From assembly GCF_039614725.1 (NCBI RefSeq), contig NZ_CP154859.1, forward strand, positions 2,542,001-2,606,000: 64,000 bases of DNA. The letters are read 5' to 3'. Position 1 is the first letter of the stretch, and every line of letters starts with the position of its first letter. This DNA comes from Thauera sp. JM12B12 (GTDB lineage Bacteria; Pseudomonadota; Gammaproteobacteria; Burkholderiales; Rhodocyclaceae). This document shows positions 25,321-37,302 of the stretch, piece by piece. The notes beneath the pieces are model-generated. The model saw only the letters and a list, made by a program, of their open reading frames with translations, was not told the DNA's origin and did not search any database. A program made the translations under genes and the position numbers.

Positions 25321-26478
25321 ATGCTGAACTTCGACTTCTACAACCCCACCCGCGTCGTCTTCGGCGAGGGCACCATCGCCCGCCTGGACGAGCTCGTGCC
25401 CGCCGATGCGCGCGTGCTGGTGCTCTACGGCGGCGGCAGCGCCGAACGCAACGGCACGCTGGCCGAGGTCGAGGCCGCGCTCGGGCAGCGCAGCGTGCAG
25501 CGCTTCGGCGGCATCGAGCCCAACCCGAGCTACGAGACCCTGATGAAGGCCGTCGAGCAGATCCGCCGCGAGGGCCTCGACTTCCTGCTCGCGGTGGGAG
25601 GCGGCTCGGTGATCGATGGCACCAAATTCGTCGCCGCAGCGGTCGGGCACGCGGGCGACCCGTGGGAGATCCTGCAGACGCGAGGCAAGAGCGTCTCCAG
25701 CGCCCTGCCCCTCGGCTGCGTGCTCACCCTGCCCGCGACCGGCTCCGAGATGAACTGCGCCTCGGTCGTCACGCGCAGGTCCCTCAACGCCAAGATCGGC
25801 TTCTTCAGCCGGCATGTGTTCCCGCGCTTCTCGGTACTCGACCCGGTGAAGACGTACACCCTGCCGCCGCGCCAGATCGCCAACGGCGTGGTCGACGCCT
25901 TCGTGCACGTCGCCGAGCAGTACCTCACCTACCCGGTGAGCGCAGCGGTGCAGGACCGCTACGCCGAGAGCCTGCTGCAGACCCTGATCGAGGTCGGCCC
26001 GCAGGCGCTGGCCACGCCGCAGGACTACGACGTGCGCGCCAACCTGATGTGGGCGGCGACGCAGGCGCTCAGCGGCCCGGTCGGCGCAGGCGTGCCGCAG
26101 GACTGGGCGACGCACATGATCGGCCACGAGATCACCGCGCTACACGGCCTGGACCACGCCCAGACGCTGGCGATCGTACTGCCCGCCCTGCTCGCCGAGC
26201 GCCGGGCGCCCAAGCGCGCGAAGCTGCTGCAGTACGCCGCGCGGGTGTGGAACATCCGCGACGGCGACGAGGACGCACGCATCGATGCCGCGATCGCGCG
26301 CACGCGTGAATTCTTCGAGTCGCTCGGGGTGAGGACGCGGCTATCGGGCTACGGCATCGGTGCCGAAGCGATCGACGCGCTGGTCGCCCAGCTCGAGGCC
26401 CACGGCATGACCGCGATCGGCGAACACCGCGACCTCGACCTCGCCACCAGCCGCCGCATCCTCGAAGCCTGCCTCTGA
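25321..26478 (+). CDS. yqhD: NADPH-dependent iron-containing alcohol dehydrogenase (YqhD-like)
   Basis: The 385-residue type III alcohol dehydrogenase matches YqhD (387 residues). It begins NFDFYNPTRVVFGEG and contains the nucleotide-binding AVGGGSVIDGTKFVAAA, LPATGSEMN and the metal-binding Asp/His set in VVDAFVHVAEQY and GHEITALHGLDHAQT. YqhD reduces a wide range of aldehydes (glyoxal, methylglyoxal, furfural, lipid-peroxidation products) with NADPH. Position between nemR and an Old Yellow Enzyme supports an electrophile-detoxification role. The 142-bp gap before it shows no clear separate promoter. Confidence 0.92.
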   Translation: MLNFDFYNPTRVVFGEGTIARLDELVPADARVLVLYGGGSAERNGTLAEVEAALGQRSVQRFGGIEPNPSYETLMKAVEQIRREGLDFLLAVGGGSVIDGTKFVAAAVGHAGDPWEILQTRGKSVSSALPLGCVLTLPATGSEMNCASVVTRRSLNAKIGFFSRHVFPRFSVLDPVKTYTLPPRQIANGVVDAFVHVAEQYLTYPVSAAVQDRYAESLLQTLIEVGPQALATPQDYDVRANLMWAATQALSGPVGAGVPQDWATHMIGHEITALHGLDHAQTLAIVLPALLAERRAPKRAKLLQYAARVWNIRDGDEDARIDAAIARTREFFESLGVRTRLSGYGIGAEAIDALVAQLEAHGMTAIGEHRDLDLATSRRILEACL

Positions 26479-26518
26479 AACCCCATCGCTTCCCGAACAC
26501 CCTGCAAGGACACCCCGC

Positions 26519-27616
26519 ATGACCGCACTTTTCGAGCCCTTCAAGCTCAAGGACCTCACCCTGCGCAACCGCATCGTCGTGCCGCCGATGTGCCAGTACA
26601 TGGCCACCGACGGTGTGGTCAATGACTGGCACCGGGTGCACTACCCCGCGATCGCGCGCGGCGGCGCCGGCCTGGTCATCGTCGAGGCCACCGCGGTGTC
26701 GCCCGAAGGCCGCATCACGCCCAACTGCACCGGGCTGTGGAACAACACCCAGGCCGAGGCGCTGGCGCCGATCGCCGCCTCGATCAAGGCCGCGGGCGCC
26801 GTGCCCGGCATCCAGATCGGCCACGCCGGCCGCAAGGCCAGCGCCAACCGGCCGTGGGAGGGCGACGACCACATCGCCGCCGACGATGCGCGCGGCTGGC
26901 CGACGATCTCGCCCTCGGCGACGGCCTTCGGCGCCAACCTGCCCAAGGTCCCGCGCGCGATGACGGTGGACGACATCGCCCGCGTGCGCGCGGACTTCGT
27001 CGCCGCCGCCCGGCGCGCGCGCGAGGCCGGCTTCGAGTGGCTGGAGCTGCACTTTGCGCACGGCTATCTCGGCCAGAGCTTCTTCTCGGTGCATGCCAAC
27101 CAGCGCGACGACGCATACGGCGGCAGCTTCGACAACCGCAGCCGCTTCCTACTCGAGACCCTGCAGGCGGTGCGCAAGGTGTGGCCGGAGCACCTGCCGC
27201 TGACCGCGCGCTTCGGCGTCATCGAGTACGACGGCCGCGACGAGGAGACGCTGGCCGAGTCGATCGAGCTCGCGCGCAACTTCAGGCGCGAGGGCCTGGA
27301 TCTGCTCAGCGTCAGCGTGGGCTTCTCCACCCTCGCGGCCAAGGTGCCCTGGGGCCCGGCCTTCCTCGCCCCGATCGCCGAGCGCGTGCGTCGGGAGGCC
27401 GACCTGCCGGTGGCTGCGGCCTGGGGCATCGACAACCCGGCGATCGCCGACGCCTGCGTGCGCGACGGCCAGCTCGACCTGGTGATGGTCGGCCGCGCCC
27501 ACCTCGCCAACCCCCACTGGCCGATGCAGGCTGCACGCGCGCTCGGCGTCGAGCGCCCGACCTGGGTGCTGCCGGCCCCGTATGCACACTGGCTGGAGCG
27601 CTATTCTGCGCGCTGA
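26519..27616 (+). CDS. NADH:flavin oxidoreductase / Old Yellow Enzyme (YqjM/XenA class)
   Basis: The 365-residue FMN-dependent ene-reductase shows the thermophilic-like (YqjM/XenA) OYE signatures. These are VVPPMCQYMATDG with the regulatory Cys and Tyr, a substrate-binding HxxH-type pair in ELHFAHGYLGQSF, GGSFDNRSRFLLE, and late VGRAHLANPHW. It reduces activated C=C bonds of enones, maleimides or nitro compounds. It lies 40 bp after the YqhD-like gene and is probably the last gene of the nemR operon. A distant paralogue, the reductase domain of the fused protein at 28438, follows soon after. Confidence 0.92.
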   Translation: MTALFEPFKLKDLTLRNRIVVPPMCQYMATDGVVNDWHRVHYPAIARGGAGLVIVEATAVSPEGRITPNCTGLWNNTQAEALAPIAASIKAAGAVPGIQIGHAGRKASANRPWEGDDHIAADDARGWPTISPSATAFGANLPKVPRAMTVDDIARVRADFVAAARRAREAGFEWLELHFAHGYLGQSFFSVHANQRDDAYGGSFDNRSRFLLETLQAVRKVWPEHLPLTARFGVIEYDGRDEETLAESIELARNFRREGLDLLSVSVGFSTLAAKVPWGPAFLAPIAERVRREADLPVAAAWGIDNPAIADACVRDGQLDLVMVGRAHLANPHWPMQAARALGVERPTWVLPAPYAHWLERYSAR

Positions 27617-27666
27617 TCCAGACGTTCGAAGCAACGCCCGGGGGCGCAGGCCACCGCGGGCGTTGA

Positions 27667-28203
27667 TTACACTTCCGAGAGTGTTTTCACCGCCTCGTCG
27701 TACCAGGCGATCCAGCCCTGTTCGTACTGGATGCCGGCCTTGAGGATCAGGTGGTGGATGCGGCGCTGTCGGGTGGATTCACCGCCGGCCGGAAAGTCGC
27801 GCGCCTCGATGGCGCGGTAGGCGCGCAGCTTGTCGGCGTGGCGTGCGCGGCGGCGCTGGAGCTCTGGCAGCAGGCCAAGCGGTCCGATGACCGCATCGGC
27901 GCGCAGGCGCACCATGAACTCGTCACGCAGCTCGGGCAGGGGCGCAGCCTCCGCCGCCCAGCGCATCAGCTCGTCGCGCCCGGCGGGCAGCACGAGGTAG
28001 GTGCGCTTGCGTGTGCGGCCGGCTTCGGGATCGGGCTCGGATTGGATCCAGCCTGCATTTTCCATGCGGCCGAGCTCTCGGTAGATCTGCTGGTGCGTGG
28101 CCTGCCAGAAGTGACCGATGGACTTGTCGAAGCGCCGCGCCAGGTCGTAGCCGGACGAGGGTTGTTCGAGCAGCGAGGTGAGCAGGGCGTGAGCGAGCGA
28201 CAT
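27667..28203 (-). CDS. PadR-family transcriptional regulator
   Basis: The 178-residue protein has the PadR winged helix at the N-terminus: LLTSLLEQPSSGYDLARRFDK, the recognition region HFWQATHQQIYRELGRMENAGWI and a wing ending in RTRKRTYLVLPAG. A C-terminal Vir-type helical dimerisation domain follows, ending GWIAWYDEAVKTL. PadR proteins repress neighbouring genes and release on binding small ligands. It diverges from the fused dienoyl-CoA enzyme gene, and two identical-arm palindromes lie in the 234-bp gap between them. It likely controls both genes; an acyl-CoA effector is a guess. Confidence 0.92.
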   Translation of the reverse strand: MSLAHALLTSLLEQPSSGYDLARRFDKSIGHFWQATHQQIYRELGRMENAGWIQSEPDPEAGRTRKRTYLVLPAGRDELMRWAAEAAPLPELRDEFMVRLRADAVIGPLGLLPELQRRRARHADKLRAYRAIEARDFPAGGESTRQRRIHHLILKAGIQYEQGWIAWYDEAVKTLSEV

Positions 28204-28234
28204 TCGCGAAGTCTAGCCGTGCGCCGCGCAACCA

Positions 28235-28248
28235 TGCAACGCGTTGCA
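28235..28248. promoter_or_regulatory. Palindromic operator, copy 1 (PadR-controlled divergon)
   Basis: TGCAACGCGTTGCA is a perfect 14-bp palindrome, extended to 16 bp by flanking A and T. Copy 2 lies 40 bp away with the same TGCAAC/GTTGCA arms, and both are followed by TAGTCG. TTGCAT (28244-28249) may serve as the -35 and TACAGT (28267-28272) as the -10 of the rightward gene, 17 bp apart, so binding would block RNA polymerase. Confidence 0.7.
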
Positions 28249-28251
28249 TAG

Positions 28252-31341
<3,090 letters not shown>

Positions 31342-31407
31342 AGCGCCGGCTTCGGCCCGCTGCGCCTGCGGAGCGCGGTCGCTTGAAGCGGCCGCCCTCC
31401 ACGTGCA

Positions 31408-32127
31408 TCACTCGATCGTGACCCGCATCGCCGGCGGGCGCAGGCCGCGGCGCTTGCGCTCGGCGGCGATGAGCTCGGCGATGTCGGTGTTCTTGTTCTG
31501 CAGCGCCCAGGCATCGGCGGACAGCCCGACGTCATTGAGCGCATTGAGGTCGGTCTGCGGCAAGGCAAGCAGGCGCCGGACCACGCCGGCGTGGCCGTTG
31601 CGCGCGGCCAGCATCAGCGCCGTCGCTTTGTTCGGCGCGGGCGCATTGACATCGGCACCCGCCGCAACAAGCGCGTCCAGGATGCCCTCGCGGCCCTCGA
31701 ACGCGGCGTAGTGCAGCGGCGCCCAGCCCTCGTGATTGACCGCCGCGCCACCCTTGAGCAGCGCACGGGCGACGTCGTCGTGGCCGCGCAGCGCCGCAAG
31801 CATCAGCGCGGAATCACCCGCCTGGTTGCGGTAGTCGATCCGCGGCCGGTACTTGAGCAGGGTCTCCACGGTATCGAGCTGGCCCTCGCGCGCGGCCAGG
31901 ATCAGCAGCGAGTTGCCTTGGGCGTCCACGGTGTTGGGGTCGATGCCGCGGTCGAGCAGGCCGGCGAGCTGGCGGCTGTCGCCCAGGGTCGCGGCGCTCA
32001 GCGCATCGTCGTAGCTGCCGGCGATGGTTGCGCACGAGAACAGCGTGCTCGCCGCAAGCACGGTCGCAGCGAGCAGCTTGCGCGGAAGGAGTCCCGCAGC
32101 GGGCGTGTCACGAGGGTCTTTGGACAT
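31408..32127 (-). CDS. Ankyrin-repeat protein, exported
   Basis: The 239-residue protein starts at ATG 32127 with a basic N-region and hydrophobic core (RKLLAATVLAASTLFSCATIAG), consistent with a signal peptide. About five ankyrin repeats follow, recognisable as GNSLLILAAREGQLDTVETLL, GDSALMLAALRGHDDVARALL, GWAPLHYAAFEGREGILDALV and KATALMLAARNGHAGVVRRLL. Ankyrin repeats mediate protein binding; the partner is unknown. It overlaps the end of tatD by 20 nt and is the last gene of the mltG-tmk-holB-pilZ-tatD operon, an order seen often in Burkholderiales and Rhodocyclales. Confidence 0.88.
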   Translation of the reverse strand: MSKDPRDTPAAGLLPRKLLAATVLAASTLFSCATIAGSYDDALSAATLGDSRQLAGLLDRGIDPNTVDAQGNSLLILAAREGQLDTVETLLKYRPRIDYRNQAGDSALMLAALRGHDDVARALLKGGAAVNHEGWAPLHYAAFEGREGILDALVAAGADVNAPAPNKATALMLAARNGHAGVVRRLLALPQTDLNALNDVGLSADAWALQNKNTDIAELIAAERKRRGLRPPAMRVTIE

Positions 32128-32884
32128 GGCGGAAGAGGCGGAAGAAGTTGTCGGTGGTGGCTTGCTCGACGCTTGCCAGCGGGATGTCGCGCAGGCGGGC
32201 GATCTCCTCGGCCACATGCACGACCCAGCCCGGCTCATTGGTCTTGCCGCGGTGCGGCACCGGAGCCAGGTAGGGTGAATCGGTCTCGATCAGCAGTCGA
32301 TCGAGCGGCACGCGCCGGGCGACCTCCTTGAGGTCCTTGGCGTTGCGGAAGGTGACGATGCCGGAGAAGGATATGTAGAAGCCGAGCGCGAGCGCGGCCT
32401 CGGCGACCTCCCAGGTCTCGGTGAAGCAGTGCATGACGCCGCCGGCCCGGTCGGCCCCCTCCTCGCGCATCAGACGCAAGGTGTCCTCGGCGGCGCTGCG
32501 GGTGTGGATGACCAGCGGCTTGCCGGTGGCGCGCGCGGCGCGGATGTGCACGCGGAAGCGCTCGCGCTGCCACTCCGGGGCATCCTTCTGCCAGTAGTAG
32601 TCCAGCCCGGTCTCGCCGATGGCGACCACCTTGGGATGATCGGCGAGCGCGACGAGGCGGGCGACGTCGGGCTCGTCCACGCCGTCATTGTCGGGATGCA
32701 CGCCGACCGTCGCCCACAGGTGGGCGTGACGTTCGGCCAAGCCGAGCACGCGTGGGAAATCCTCCAGCTTCACGCTGATGCACAGCGCCGTACCGACATC
32801 GTTGGCGGCCATCGTGGCCAGCACCTCATCGACGCGGTTGGCGAGGTCGGGAAAATCGAGGTGGCAGTGTGAGTCTACGAACAT
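32108..32884 (-). CDS. TatD-family metal-dependent hydrolase (DNase)
   Basis: The 258-residue TIM-barrel hydrolase begins FVDSHCHLDF (HxH metal site), then has VGVHPDN, GETGLDYYW with the bridging Glu, LVIHTRSA, MHCFTE and ETDSPYLAP with the catalytic Asp. TatD proteins are 3'-5' exonucleases or related phosphohydrolases; this one looks like the YcfH subgroup that follows holB in many proteobacteria. The open frame extends about 84 codons further, but conservation starts at ATG 32884. The 101-bp gap to pilZ upstream shows no terminator. Confidence 0.93.
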   Translation of the reverse strand: MFVDSHCHLDFPDLANRVDEVLATMAANDVGTALCISVKLEDFPRVLGLAERHAHLWATVGVHPDNDGVDEPDVARLVALADHPKVVAIGETGLDYYWQKDAPEWQRERFRVHIRAARATGKPLVIHTRSAAEDTLRLMREEGADRAGGVMHCFTETWEVAEAALALGFYISFSGIVTFRNAKDLKEVARRVPLDRLLIETDSPYLAPVPHRGKTNEPGWVVHVAEEIARLRDIPLASVEQATTDNFFRLFRHVQRPS

Positions 32885-32985
32885 CCGGATCCTGGCAGAG
32901 AAACTCGATGGTGGAACAACTGGGGGCCGACCCGGACGCAACCCGGCGCCACCGGAAAGATGCCGCATGCGCGGTGGGAACGGCC

Positions 32986-33351
32986 TCAGAGCGTGTGCGT
33001 GGGCCGGTTCGAGCCGAGATGTCCGGCCAGCACCTGCTCGATGCGGCTGCGCAGCACCTTGCTCGACTCGTCGGCCGAGAAATGCACGCCGATACCCTGC
33101 GTCTTGCCGCCCTGGGAGCCGTGCGGCGTGATCCACACCACCGAGCCCGCGACCGGGTGGCGGGTGGGATCGTCCATCAACTGCAGCAGCATGAACACCT
33201 CGTCGCCGAGCTTGTAGGTCTTCGGCGTGGGTACGAAGATGCCGCCGTTGCTGAGGAAGGGCATGTAGGCCGCATACAGCGCCGACTTCGAGTTGATGTT
33301 CAGCGACAGCACGCTCGGTCGACTGACGGCGGGGCGGGCAGCTTCGGTCAT
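32986..33351 (-). CDS. pilZ: PilZ domain protein (type IV pilus assembly type)
   Basis: The 121-residue protein consists of one PilZ fold. It has the LSLNINSKSALYAAYMPFLSNGGIFVPT start typical of the pilus-type PilZ found after holB, and SVVWITPHGSQGGKTQGIGVHF in the second half. The canonical c-di-GMP motif RxxxR is absent, as in P. aeruginosa PilZ, which works through FimX and PilB rather than binding the nucleotide itself. Its start overlaps the holB stop by 4 nt. Confidence 0.92.
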   Translation of the reverse strand: MTEAARPAVSRPSVLSLNINSKSALYAAYMPFLSNGGIFVPTPKTYKLGDEVFMLLQLMDDPTRHPVAGSVVWITPHGSQGGKTQGIGVHFSADESSKVLRSRIEQVLAGHLGSNRPTHTL

Positions 33352-34406
33352 CCTCTGGCTCCGGCGATGGCGCGCGCGTAGCGCATCAGCATATCTTCCA
33401 GAACCAGGCGCAGGCTCAAGGGGTGGCGCGACACCTTGTGTATCTGGACGAGCTCATTGTAGCAGCCGCTCGCGGCCGCCACGCTCATGCGGCTGGCGAG
33501 CGCCGACAGCACGCCTTCCTGCGCCGGAAAGAAGCGTACCCGGCCGCCCAGGCGCAGCGCGGCGAGATCGCTCACCCAGCGCTGCATCCAGTCGCTGAGT
33601 TCGGGGAGGCCGAAACCGGCTGCGCCGGCCTCCTTCGACTTCAACCAGGTCTCCCACTGGCCAGCCAGGCGAAGCACGTCGGCCACCTGAAGCCCCGAGA
33701 GGTCGCGCACGAAGCGCGCCAGCAGTTCGCCGCCCCCCGCTGCCGCGAGGCGCTCGGCCGCGAGCGGCATGCCACCGCCGAGCGCCAGCAATGCCTGCGT
33801 CTGCGCGTCGGCCCGAGCGCGCCAGTGCGCCAGTTCGTCTTCAGCCGGCCGGGTGAAGTGCCACTGCTGGCAGCGGCTGCGAATGGTCGCCAGCAAGCGA
33901 CGCGGAGCGGAAGAGACGAGCAGGAACACGCACCCCGCCGGCGGCTCCTCGAGCAGCTTCAGCAAGGCATTGGCGGTGTACAGGTTCATCGCTTCGGCGG
34001 GATCGAGCACCACCACACGACGCGAACCGTGATGCCCGGTGACGCTGAGCGACGCCTGCAGGTCGCGGATCTGCTCGATGACGATCTGCTCCGAGGCGGC
34101 CTTGCCGGTGGCCTCGCGCACGGGTGCGTCGGCTTCGCCCTCGGCGCGCTCGGCGGCCAGCTCGGCCGCCGGCACCACCCGCATGAGGTCGGGATGGTTG
34201 CCGGTGATTCGCCACTGGCAGGGTTCGCAGCGGTCGCAGGCATGTCCGTCGGACCGCGGGGCGTCGCAAAGCAGACGGGCGGCGAGCGCCTCGGCGAGCG
34301 CACGCTTGCCGAGGCCTGCCGGGCCGACGAAGAGCAGCGCATGCGGCAGCCGCTCGCCGAGTTCGACGAGGCGCGTCCAGGTCGGCTGCAGCCAGGCGTG
34401 GATCAT
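33348..34406 (-). CDS. holB: DNA polymerase III subunit delta'
   Basis: The 352-residue clamp-loader subunit has an AAA+ fold with [20 protein letters not shown], the zinc-binding CDRCEPCQW region (four Cys with an earlier CDAP), [26 protein letters not shown] and a sensor-1/SRC-like [15 protein letters not shown] (arginine finger motif). It joins gamma/tau and delta in loading the sliding clamp. ATG 34406 overlaps the tmk stop and its own stop overlaps pilZ, each by 4 nt, indicating translational coupling. Confidence 0.95.
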   Translation of the reverse strand: MIHAWLQPTWTRLVELGERLPHALLFVGPAGLGKRALAEALAARLLCDAPRSDGHACDRCEPCQWRITGNHPDLMRVVPAAELAAERAEGEADAPVREATGKAASEQIVIEQIRDLQASLSVTGHHGSRRVVVLDPAEAMNLYTANALLKLLEEPPAGCVFLLVSSAPRRLLATIRSRCQQWHFTRPAEDELAHWRARADAQTQALLALGGGMPLAAERLAAAGGGELLARFVRDLSGLQVADVLRLAGQWETWLKSKEAGAAGFGLPELSDWMQRWVSDLAALRLGGRVRFFPAQEGVLSALASRMSVAAASGCYNELVQIHKVSRHPLSLRLVLEDMLMRYARAIAGARG

Positions 34407-35140
34407 GAGAAGAAACGTTCGCGCACGATGCGCTCGATGTCGACGCTGATGCGCTCTGGCGCGCGGTCGGCGTCGATGACGCAGATGCGCTGCGGCGCAA
34501 GGCGGGCGCGCTCGAGGTAGGCCTCGCGCACGCGCACGAAGAAATCGCGCTGCTCGCGCTCGAAGCGGTCGGGATCGACCCCGGTGGAGGCCACGCGCGC
34601 GGCGGCGACCGCCGGATCGAGATCGAACACCAGGGTGAGGTCGGGCTGCAGGCCGGGATGTACCCAGCGCTCGAGCGCGTCGAACTTGGCGCGGTCCAGG
34701 CCGCGGCCACCCACCTGATAGGCGAAGGTGGCGTCGGAGAAGCGGTCGCACACCACCCAGCGCCCGGACGCGAGCGCCGGCTCGATGCGCGCGGCGAGGT
34801 GCTCGCGGCGCGCGGCGAACATCAGCATGGCCTCGGTCTCGAGATGCATCGGCGCGTGGAGCAGGAGCTCGCGCAGGCGCTCGCCGAGCGCCGTGCCGCC
34901 GGGTTCGCGGGTCTGATCGACGGCCACCCCGCTCGCCCGCAGCAGCGCCACCACGGCGGCGATCTGGCTGCTCTTGCCCGCGCCGTCGATGCCCTCGAAG
35001 GTGATGAACCGCCCCCGTGGCTGCGGCGCGCGTGCCAACGCTGCAGCTGTGACGGGTGCTTCCGGGGCGCTTGAGGATGTCATTTCGGCATTCGCGAGAT
35101 TGGGAGTGATCGACCCCGGGACGGACTGCAGGGTGCTCAT
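34403..35140 (-). CDS. tmk: Thymidylate kinase
   Basis: This enzyme makes dTDP from dTMP. The kinase core begins about residue 43 with [20 protein letters not shown] (P-loop), then has [10 protein letters not shown] (DRX/ERPGG region), [17 protein letters not shown] and the lid region. At 245 residues it is about 35 longer than usual. The first 42 residues are Ala/Pro/Ser-rich and not conserved, so a later start is possible, though no better start codon with a ribosome site stands out. The start overlaps the mltG stop by 4 nt. Confidence 0.93.
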   Translation of the reverse strand: MSTLQSVPGSITPNLANAEMTSSSAPEAPVTAAALARAPQPRGRFITFEGIDGAGKSSQIAAVVALLRASGVAVDQTREPGGTALGERLRELLLHAPMHLETEAMLMFAARREHLAARIEPALASGRWVVCDRFSDATFAYQVGGRGLDRAKFDALERWVHPGLQPDLTLVFDLDPAVAAARVASTGVDPDRFEREQRDFFVRVREAYLERARLAPQRICVIDADRAPERISVDIERIVRERFFS

Positions 35141-36141
35141 CCGCCGCCTCCATTGCGGATGAACTTGTTCACCGCGCGGTTGTGCTCGGCGAGGCTGCGG
35201 GAGAACTCGCTGCTGCCGTCACCTCGGGAGACGAAATACAGGAAATCGCTCTTGTCCGGCTGCACCGCGGCACGCAGGGCGGCCTCTCCCGGCATGGCGA
35301 TCGGCGTGGGCGGCAGGCCCGCGCGGATGTAGGTATTCCAAGGGTGATCGGTTTCGAGATGGACACGCCGCAGGCGGCCGTCGAACTCCGGGCCAAGACC
35401 GTAGATGACCGCGGGGTCGGTCTGCAATCGCATGCCGATGCGCAGGCGGTTGGAAAACACCGATGCGACCAGGCCGCGATCCTCGGGGCGGCCCGTTTCC
35501 TTCTCGATGATCGAGGCCAGGATCAGCGCCTCGTAGGGCGACGCAAGCGGGCTGGCCGGATCGCGCGCGGCCCACGCGCGTTCGAGCCGCGCCTGCATTG
35601 CGCCATGGGCGCGCTTGAGCACCGCGAGCGCGCCCGAGCGCTTGTCGAAGAGATAAGTGTCCGGGAAGAACAACCCTTCCGGGTGCTTCTCGCGCGCGCC
35701 GATGCGGCTGAGGATCTCCGTGTCGGAGAGGCCTGCGATGTCCGCCTCGAGGTCTGGATGCGACTCCAGCGCCTGGCGCACCTGGCGGAAGGTCCAGCCC
35801 TCGACGAGGAGGAGCTCGCCCTGCGTGACGTCGCCATCGGAAAGCTTGAGGATCAGCTGCCAGGGCGTGATGCCTGCGTGCACCTCGTAGCTTCCGGCCT
35901 TGATGCGGTGGGCACGCCCGCCGATGCGGGCAAGGAGGCTGAGCAGGCGTGCATCGACGTCGACTCCGGCGCGCTCGATCAGGCTCGCTGCCTGACGCAT
36001 GGCGACGCCGCGCGGAACGGTGAAATCGACCGCATCGGCTGCGAGCGCAAGCGGACGATGGGCGTACCACCAGCCCGCGCCTGCCACGAGCGCGGCGGCG
36101 GCGAACAGCACGATCAGGAGGCGGAGGAAGAGACGCTTCAT
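35137..36141 (-). CDS. mltG: Endolytic murein transglycosylase
   Basis: The 334-residue protein has an N-terminal membrane anchor (about residues 5-25) and the YceG-like catalytic domain. Landmarks are [74 protein letters not shown] with the catalytic Glu, and [10 protein letters not shown]. MltG cleaves nascent glycan strands and probably sets their length. It is the first gene of the five- to six-gene minus-strand operon and diverges from ygfZ. Confidence 0.95.
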   Translation of the reverse strand: MKRLFLRLLIVLFAAAALVAGAGWWYAHRPLALAADAVDFTVPRGVAMRQAASLIERAGVDVDARLLSLLARIGGRAHRIKAGSYEVHAGITPWQLILKLSDGDVTQGELLLVEGWTFRQVRQALESHPDLEADIAGLSDTEILSRIGAREKHPEGLFFPDTYLFDKRSGALAVLKRAHGAMQARLERAWAARDPASPLASPYEALILASIIEKETGRPEDRGLVASVFSNRLRIGMRLQTDPAVIYGLGPEFDGRLRRVHLETDHPWNTYIRAGLPPTPIAMPGEAALRAAVQPDKSDFLYFVSRGDGSSEFSRSLAEHNRAVNKFIRNGGGG

Positions 36142-36205
36142 CGAGGGTCGCGAATGACGGAAAACCCCTGCCGGCGCCAGGGGCGACCGGTCTGCGGAGG
36201 GCGCA

Positions 36206-36211
36206 TATAAT
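36206..36211 (+). promoter_or_regulatory. Candidate -10 box of ygfZ
   Basis: A perfect TATAAT lies 41 bp before the ygfZ ATG. At 17 bp upstream the hexamer GCGACC matches the -35 consensus only at three positions. It stands out in the GC-rich gap between the divergent mltG and ygfZ genes. Confidence 0.55.
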
Positions 36212-36251
36212 ACTGCATTGCCCCTTCGCCCCCTTATTCCGAACGCCGATC

Positions 36252-37283
36252 ATGACAGCCTGGACCGAACACCTTGCCCGCCTGGGCGCCACCCTGGACG
36301 CCGCCGCCCTGAGCTTTGCCGAGCCCGCCGCCGAGGCCCGCGCCGCCACCGAAGCGACCATCGCGGTGCCCTTGCTGCACCTGGGTACGATCCGCTCGGT
36401 GGGCCCGGACTCCGCTGCCTTCCTGCACAACCTGGTGTCGAACGACGTCAAGAAGCTCGAAGCGGATGCCGCCGCGTGGAACAGCTTCAACTCGCCCAAG
36501 GGCCGCATGATCGCGAGCTTCCTGATGTGGTCTGAGGCCGAGGGCCATGCGCTGATGATGTCCGCCGACATCCTGCCTGCCTTCCTGAAGAAGTTCTCGA
36601 TGTACGTGCTGCGCAGCAAGGTCAAGCTCTCCGACGCCAGCGCGGAACTCGCCCTCATCGGCGTCACGGGTCCTGCCGCTGCCGCTGCCCTCGAGGCCGC
36701 CAGCGCGGTGCTCCCGTCCGCCGACATGAAGCAGACCGTGTCGGCAGGCGGACTGCGCTGCATCCGCCTCGCCGAGAACCGCTTCGTGCTGGCCGTGCCC
36801 GCCGCCTCGGCACCGGCAGTCTATGACGCGCTGTTGTCCGCCGGTGCGGTACGTGCCGGGACCGCGGCCTGGCAGCTGACGATGATCCGTGCCGGCCTGC
36901 CGCTGATCACGGCGGCCACGCAGGAGGAGTTCGTCGCGCAGATGCTCAACTACGAGCTCATCGGCGGCGTCAGCTTCCACAAGGGCTGTTACCCGGGCCA
37001 GGAGATCGTTGCCCGCACGCAATACCTCGGCAAGCTCAAGAAGCGCACCTACCGCGTGGCCGTACCGGCGGGCGTGGAGGCGAAACCGGGCATGGATCTC
37101 TACGCGCCCGATTTCGGCGAGCAGTCCGCGGGCAAGCTGGTGAACGTCGCGCCTGCCGCCGACGGTGGCAGCGAGGCGCTGGCGGTGATCCAGTCGAGCA
37201 GTGCCGAGGCGGGCGAGCTTCATCTCGCCGCAGCGGACGGCCCGCGCCTGCGCGTGCTCGACCTGCCCTACGCCCTCGCCTGA
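36252..37283 (+). CDS. ygfZ: Folate-dependent Fe-S cluster repair protein YgfZ/IbaG-type (GcvT-like)
   Basis: The 343-residue protein has the tetrahydrofolate-binding GcvT fold and the diagnostic YgfZ motif KGCYPGQEIVAR (about residues 242-253), whose Cys is required in E. coli. YgfZ supports maintenance of certain Fe-S enzymes such as MiaB. SVGPDSAAFLHNLVSNDVK and FNSPKGRMIASFL near the N-terminus fit the family. A perfect TATAAT lies 41 bp upstream. The next gene starts 20 bp after its stop. Confidence 0.93.
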   Translation: MTAWTEHLARLGATLDAAALSFAEPAAEARAATEATIAVPLLHLGTIRSVGPDSAAFLHNLVSNDVKKLEADAAAWNSFNSPKGRMIASFLMWSEAEGHALMMSADILPAFLKKFSMYVLRSKVKLSDASAELALIGVTGPAAAAALEAASAVLPSADMKQTVSAGGLRCIRLAENRFVLAVPAASAPAVYDALLSAGAVRAGTAAWQLTMIRAGLPLITAATQEEFVAQMLNYELIGGVSFHKGCYPGQEIVARTQYLGKLKKRTYRVAVPAGVEAKPGMDLYAPDFGEQSAGKLVNVAPAADGGSEALAVIQSSSAEAGELHLAAADGPRLRVLDLPYALA

Positions 37284-37302
37284 GCGCCAGGACGCACGGG
37301 CG

